DNA of 8,665 nucleotides from Candidatus Margulisiibacteriota bacterium (GTDB taxonomy: Bacteria > Margulisbacteria > Marinamargulisbacteria > DT-59), in assembly GCA_013215865.1 (NCBI GenBank), contig JABSQL010000137.1, forward strand, positions 1 to 8,665, written 5' to 3'. Position numbers and translations under genes: made by a program. Positions within the stretch are counted from its first letter, which is position 1, and every line of letters starts with the position of its first letter. Below are positions 4,342-8,665 of this stretch, piece by piece. The notes under the pieces are model-generated. The model saw nothing but the letters and a program-made list of their open reading frames with translations, was not told the origin of the DNA and made no database searches.

Positions 4342-6363
4342 TTGGAACAAAGCTCGTTATTTTTAATCGGTAAATTCATTCATTTGGCTCTTGTAGGAGG
4401 AATTTTCCTATTTGCCTTGTTCGTTTTTAGCTATAATCCAAAGAGAACAGAGAACCGGCTTACATTATTGGTATGTGGATCCTTTTCGATTTGCTTGGCC
4501 ATGACAGCAGCAATAGAGTTATCAGAATTTTATTTGGGCCGTATTTTGTATATATTTCCTACTATCGAATTTGTTTGTGCTTCTTTCGCACAAGCTTTTT
4601 CATTACACTTTATTGTCTACCAATGCCATCAAATGAAGAAGTACAAACCCCTCCTGATATGTTGGTATGTGATTGCTGTTATTTTCTCTATTCTGGGACT
4701 ATATCATGCACAATATAGCAATTTATATGTTGAGAATGGACTTCTGGTCAGAGAGTTTTCGCTTTACTTTGCTTTATATGGGCTTTATACATTCGTAAAT
4801 CTAATCTTAGCAGGGACGATTACTTGGAAGACCTATAGAACCACACATAACATTAAGATAAAAAAACAGCTTCAACTCTTTCTATTTTCATTTGTTTCGA
4901 TTGGGAGTATCACTTTTTTAATTGGTTTTTTTCTACCTTATGTAATGGGTATCACAGAGGCCGTTTACTTTGTTTCTTTATCTTCTCTTGGGTTCATTTT
5001 TATGCCTTATGCGACCATTCGGTATCAGTATCTAGATGTCAAAACAGCGTTTCATTACACACTCTTCTGGCTATCGGTTATTCTTCTCGTTACTGCGCCA
5101 CTGATTCTTGTTCCACTATATATTCAGCCAAAATTCAATATACCTTATCCCACCCTTATTTGGGGTATTCTATGTGTGGCCTATATATTGATATTACAAA
5201 AAACCGTTTTCCCCCTCATTAATCGCATCACATTACGGAAAAAGAAACTCCTTCAAGAGGCTATGAATTCATTTATTTACAAGATTGATTCTTCTGACTC
5301 TTTGGAGAGCCTTCAAACTGTTCTCTTTCGATTCATTCGAGAAACGATACATACACAAGATATGAGTATTATTCTTTTACATTCAGATTTCACAAGTTAT
5401 TTTGAAGAGAGCCGGGCCCCCGTTAAGCTTAACCAACCTATCGAAACGTTATTGAAAAGGATACCCTCTGTTCTTGCTCAAAAAGAGGTACAGGAGCTTC
5501 ATTTATTACCCAAAAATAGTTCCACCGTCCATGAATTAGCAGTTATAACTAAGCTTGAATTTAATCATCATGACTTAGGAGTCATTATTTTTACAGAGAA
5601 GAAAACTTTCAAACCCTATGATTTTGAGGATCTGAGGTTTATTAGCGATATCACTAAAATTGTGAGTTCTCAGATCAATAAAATCAATCAACTCTCCAAG
5701 ATGAAAAAAGTAACCAGCGAAATCGTTCATGAACTCAAGAATACATCAAGCGGACTGAAAGGGTTGGTTGCTGAACTCTTATCCAAAGAGAACTTAACAC
5801 CCGAAGAAAAAGAGATGATGAATGATGTCTCAACTGAAATGTCCAAATTATACTCTTTCAGCCGAAAGCATCTTAGCTTGGAAGTTCTCAACAAAATGGA
5901 TACTTTGCAATTTAAAAAGACCCCTCTTTCACAATTGGTCTATAACGCAACCATTCCCCACAAAATCAGGCTCAAAGAAAAGGGGATTGAGATCGACTTA
6001 AAATTTAGTCCATCAATAGAGGTTTTCTGTGATAGTACTTTTATGGAAGTGGTGCTCATCAATCTCTTTGAAAATGCCATCAAGTTTTTGGATAAGAAAA
6101 AGAACATTGAGGTTTATGCAAGTGAAGATAACAATCAAACCACGATAGAGGTGAGAGATTATGGGCCGGGGATATCTAAAAAAGAGGCACCCGTACTAGA
6201 AACACAATGGCTTGTTTCTGAGGGTAGCTATGTTTCCTCTGGGCTTGGCCTCCCTTTATGCAAAAAAATCATTCAAAAACATAAGGGAAGTTTATCCATC
6301 TCCCATTACGGTAATCAAGGGACATCTGTAACAGTAGAAATCCCGAAGGAAGTTTTAAACTAA
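4342..6363 (+). CDS. Membrane sensor histidine kinase (multi-TM sensor, GAF-like, DHp, HATPase)
   Basis: This 673-residue inner-membrane sensor kinase starts with about nine helices (10-31, 40-59, 66-95, 103-122, 138-162, 178-202, 206-225, 238-262, 270-292). The first seven resemble the 7TM sensor region of histidine kinases. A GAF-like domain follows (about 305-450). The phosphoacceptor helix has IVHELKN with His463. The ATPase domain has the N box NLFENA (Asn574, Asn578), G1 DYGPGI (Asp606, Gly608, Gly610) and G2 GLGLPL (634-639). All residues needed for autophosphorylation are visible. The arrangement is like PrsK-type kinases, which work with sigma-54 response regulators. TTG at 4342 is taken as start, with AAAGG just upstream; no ATG is available. 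The upstream stop TGA (4327-4329) is in the same frame, so the two proteins are separated by one stop and four codons. Its 3' end overlaps the convergent gene by 4 bp. Confidence 0.9.
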   Translation: MEQSSLFLIGKFIHLALVGGIFLFALFVFSYNPKRTENRLTLLVCGSFSICLAMTAAIELSEFYLGRILYIFPTIEFVCASFAQAFSLHFIVYQCHQMKKYKPLLICWYVIAVIFSILGLYHAQYSNLYVENGLLVREFSLYFALYGLYTFVNLILAGTITWKTYRTTHNIKIKKQLQLFLFSFVSIGSITFLIGFFLPYVMGITEAVYFVSLSSLGFIFMPYATIRYQYLDVKTAFHYTLFWLSVILLVTAPLILVPLYIQPKFNIPYPTLIWGILCVAYILILQKTVFPLINRITLRKKKLLQEAMNSFIYKIDSSDSLESLQTVLFRFIRETIHTQDMSIILLHSDFTSYFEESRAPVKLNQPIETLLKRIPSVLAQKEVQELHLLPKNSSTVHELAVITKLEFNHHDLGVIIFTEKKTFKPYDFEDLRFISDITKIVSSQINKINQLSKMKKVTSEIVHELKNTSSGLKGLVAELLSKENLTPEEKEMMNDVSTEMSKLYSFSRKHLSLEVLNKMDTLQFKKTPLSQLVYNATIPHKIRLKEKGIEIDLKFSPSIEVFCDSTFMEVVLINLFENAIKFLDKKKNIEVYASEDNNQTTIEVRDYGPGISKKEAPVLETQWLVSEGSYVSSGLGLPLCKKIIQKHKGSLSISHYGNQGTSVTVEIPKEVLN

Positions 6364-7847
6364 GCCTTCTCCAACTCCCGCACCTTAAAACCCTGAGGAG
6401 ATATTTTTTCAGAAAGCTTGATACTGGATTTGTTATCTTTACCCGGAAATATGAGTGTGAACGTCGTACCCAACCCCTCATGACTGGAGACATCCATTTT
6501 TCCGTTATGTTCTGATAAAACACGCTTCACAACCATGAGTCCAATACCATTGCCAGAATCTTTCGTGGTTTCCAGGCCGTCCATCTTGGAGGATTTGAAC
6601 ATTTTTAGCGTATCTTCACTCATACCAATTCCCGAATCTGAAATTTGGACATAGACCCGTTGGTTTTTCTGAGAATAGGAGGTTCGAACCGCTACTTTTC
6701 TTATCATTGTATTTTCAACATAGGCTTCCATTGCGTTCTTGAACAAGTTGATAAACAGGATCTGCATGTCCCTTTTATCGCCGTGAATATTGGGGATATC
6801 ATCTGAATAGTCTGTAGTGATTTCAAGGGCCGTAATTTTGAAGATATTTAAAGCACTTTTAAGAATATCATTTATATTAATGGGTTCAATGACCCGTTGA
6901 TATTGTCCTCTGAGAATATCAATCATGATCCGAAGCTTTTCAGGGATTTCCTTTAAAATAGAAAAATCTAAATTCGCATCTAGTAAGTAATATTCATATT
7001 TATTCACTACCTCTAATTCTTCTTTCACACTGGTTTTTGAACTAATCCCATTATTTTTAAGAAGTCTATTAATTCCTTCTTGTTTCTTTCTTGTATAATT
7101 AAAAAAATTAAAATTATTTTGTTCGATCCATGAGCCACACTCATCCAACAATCCGAAGGTAAATGCATCATGAGTATTAGCCAGTATTACTATAACTCCT
7201 ATTTTGAGACTATCACCACTAGATTTGAATTGCTTTGATATATCCAACATTTTTAACAGCAAGAAATCAGAGGCAGAGTATACATCTAACAATCCTGAAA
7301 AATCTTTATCTTTTGAATGAGTCAATTCATTAATATATCCACGATCTTGCCCTATGAATTTTATTTCAACAGAAGTTTCTTTTCCCTCTGGTGACTTGCA
7401 AGTAATATCATTTGTTCCCCCTAATGCTTCAAGGTTAATTTTCGTATAATTTTCATTGTATAGGTAATATGCAAACAATATTTCTACAATTTTACCAAAC
7501 CAGGACTTAAAGCCTTGATTCAAATCACCCTCATCACCCTTTTTTGGCATCCATTTTTCAGGGTAATTATTCAAGAAAGATTTATCTGCATTATCTCTTA
7601 CCTTGCCATTATAAATCAAAAAGTGTTTAAAAGGTGTTAATAATTTTTCTAACTTGCCTCTATTGTACAAATCAAGAATTAAAGAGCCAAATTGGCTTTT
7701 ATCTTTCAGATTACCAAGTACATCTTTTTCAAATGAACTAAAATCAACAATTAACAGCTTGAGAACTTCGTCAGTTTCCCAGATTTCTCTAAGGCTAGAA
7801 AGCTGCTGTTTTTTCTCACAACATATGAGGTCAAATATAGTACTCAT
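6360..7847 (-). CDS. PD-(D/E)xK nuclease-like domain fused to a GHKL (HATPase_c) ATPase
   Basis: The 495-residue protein is soluble. Residues 112-170 read as a restriction-endonuclease-like core: helix GKIVEILFAYYL (Glu122), then GGTNDITC (Asp147) and VEIKFIG (Glu161, Lys163), giving E...D-x13-E-x-K. Residues 355-475 are a HATPase_c domain with N box NLFKNA (Asn367, Asn371), G1 DSGIGM (Asp404, Gly406, Gly408) and G2 GNGIGL (432-437). The segment between them (about 300-350) resembles the second helix of a kinase dimerisation domain, but no phosphoacceptor H-box is seen. It is therefore probably not a classical histidine kinase. By analogy with MutL-like GHKL proteins, ATP binding may clamp the dimer and gate DNA cleavage (inference). 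The gene follows the bEBP stop by 6 nt, so the two are co-expressed. The region coding for about residues 36-296 is far more AT-rich than the rest, pointing to domain acquisition. Its 3' end overlaps the sensor kinase gene by 4 bp. Confidence 0.75.
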   Translation of the reverse strand: MSTIFDLICCEKKQQLSSLREIWETDEVLKLLIVDFSSFEKDVLGNLKDKSQFGSLILDLYNRGKLEKLLTPFKHFLIYNGKVRDNADKSFLNNYPEKWMPKKGDEGDLNQGFKSWFGKIVEILFAYYLYNENYTKINLEALGGTNDITCKSPEGKETSVEIKFIGQDRGYINELTHSKDKDFSGLLDVYSASDFLLLKMLDISKQFKSSGDSLKIGVIVILANTHDAFTFGLLDECGSWIEQNNFNFFNYTRKKQEGINRLLKNNGISSKTSVKEELEVVNKYEYYLLDANLDFSILKEIPEKLRIMIDILRGQYQRVIEPININDILKSALNIFKITALEITTDYSDDIPNIHGDKRDMQILFINLFKNAMEAYVENTMIRKVAVRTSYSQKNQRVYVQISDSGIGMSEDTLKMFKSSKMDGLETTKDSGNGIGLMVVKRVLSEHNGKMDVSSHEGLGTTFTLIFPGKDNKSSIKLSEKISPQGFKVRELEKA

Positions 7848-7853
7848 AACAAT

Positions 7854-8665
7854 CTAAACCCCAATCTCAAACTTTTTCATCCGGCTATGCAGGGTGGTCC
7901 TTTTCATATTAAGATACTTTGCAGTCTCTGACACCCGATAATGATGTTTCTTCAGAGCGGAAAGGATCTTTTCTCTTTCCTGATGATATACCCGATAACC
8001 CAAACCTTGTTCATCTTGTGGAACACGAATAAATTTTCGGTAATCTTCACCAATGCTATGGGCAAAGACGGTTTTCTGGATTTCTGAGTCCAGTTCCCGA
8101 ACATTCCCCGGCCAAGGTTGGGTCATCATACAACTTAGGTATTCTTCAGACACGGAAAAGGTAGCTACATATTTGGCGTTATAAAATCGGACAAAGTAGT
8201 CCACATATTGTTTGATAATCTCTGGATTTTCTCTCAATGATGGTACAGTCACTTCCATCTGCCGAATCCTGTAATATAGGTCTTCTTTGAAATTGCCTTT
8301 CTTTACTTCCTCCAGCAAATCTCTATTAGTGGCTGTAATAAGTGTGAACTCCAGAGGTATTTCTACTATCGAACCCACCTTGCAAATGACCTTTTCCTGA
8401 ATCACGCGAAGAAGTTTGGCCTGAATGTCTAACGAGGCATTCGATATCTCATCCAAAAACAAAGCCCCACCATTTGCGAGCTCGATTTTGCCCTTCTTCG
8501 TTTTATTGGCACCTGTAAATGCACCCGGTACATATCCAAATAGCTCAGACTCCACCAACTCTTTTGGGATGGCACCGCAATCTACGGTAATGAGAGGGGT
8601 TTTGGGCATCACTTTTTGATGGATGTACCTCACAATTTGAGATTTTCCAACTCCTGTCTCACCAT
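7854..8665 (-). CDS. Sigma-54-dependent transcriptional activator (bEBP), 5' part outside window
   Basis: The frame is open to the right edge, so the N-terminal regulatory domain cannot be seen. The GTG at 8633 lies inside the AAA+ domain and is not the start. The visible part begins with Walker A GETGVGKS (8640-8663). Next come the sigma-54 contact loop GAFTGA (8508-8525), Walker B ALFLDE (8448-8465), a TATNRD sensor stretch, LYYRIRQMEVTVPSLREN and WPGNVREL. It ends with a Fis-type helix-turn-helix (SETAKYLNMKRTTLHSRMKKFEI). These activators bind upstream DNA and use ATP to open sigma-54 RNA polymerase. The intact GAFTGA shows a true sigma-54 activator. The nuclease-GHKL gene starts 6 nt after its TAG. 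A sigma-54 promoter and dyad ahead of the primase gene in this window are candidate targets. Whether it carries a receiver domain for the nearby kinase is unknown. Confidence 0.95.
   Translation of the reverse strand, partial: GETGVGKSQIVRYIHQKVMPKTPLITVDCGAIPKELVESELFGYVPGAFTGANKTKKGKIELANGGALFLDEISNASLDIQAKLLRVIQEKVICKVGSIVEIPLEFTLITATNRDLLEEVKKGNFKEDLYYRIRQMEVTVPSLRENPEIIKQYVDYFVRFYNAKYVATFSVSEEYLSCMMTQPWPGNVRELDSEIQKTVFAHSIGEDYRKFIRVPQDEQGLGYRVYHQEREKILSALKKHHYRVSETAKYLNMKRTTLHSRMKKFEIGV

Noticed and set aside
8631..8633. GTG as the start of the sigma-54 activator
   Set aside because: The frame continues upstream through a perfect Walker A motif to the window edge, so this is an internal valine.

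Overview
The window looks like an accessory region (integrated element, plasmid or defence-rich island) of a sigma-54-using, moderately AT-rich bacterium. Sampled lines run at about 35-50% G+C in most genes. I see no tRNA, rRNA, transposase, integrase or CRISPR array. No genus is assigned: the evidence for a sigma-54 lineage is a bacterial enhancer-binding protein (bEBP) with an intact GAFTGA loop plus a good -24/-12 promoter. All family calls come from reading motifs, not from searches.

Layout. (1) 1-1977, minus: a long primase-helicase (CHC2-type zinc finger, Toprim, P-loop ATPase), cut by the left edge. (2) 1978-2309: its control region, with a sigma-54 promoter (TGGCAC-N6-TGCA), an upstream dyad placed like an enhancer site, a second palindrome near the start codon, and copy 1 of a palindromic repeat. 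(3) 2310-3191, minus: an Abi_2/AbiF-family HEPN protein. It is preceded by a hairpin over its Shine-Dalgarno sequence, a UUCG-capped stem-loop with a U-tract, and a small ORF overlapping the abi start by ATGA. This is followed by a promoter-like palindrome and copy 2 of the repeat, so the abi module sits between direct repeats. (4) 3643-6363, plus: a seven-helix membrane protein resembling the Pyr4/PaxB-type membrane cyclase fold, then a membrane sensor histidine kinase in the same reading frame, separated by one TGA and four codons. (5) 6360-8665, minus and convergent: a sigma-54 bEBP (5' part outside the window), then a 495-residue protein with a PD-(D/E)xK nuclease-like domain and a GHKL (HATPase_c) ATPase domain. 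The nuclease part is much more AT-rich (about 23-30% G+C in sampled lines) than its ATPase domain or its neighbours.

How they may work together (inference). The histidine kinase with its membrane partner may sense a membrane or lipid signal. The bEBP could act on the sigma-54 promoter ahead of the primase gene, linking signalling to replication of an element. The nuclease-GHKL protein made with the bEBP looks like an ATP-gated nuclease, and the Abi protein with a possible structured RNA looks like a toxin/abortive-infection unit. The most novel points are the nuclease-GHKL/bEBP pair, the sigma-54-controlled primase, and the structured abi leader between direct repeats.
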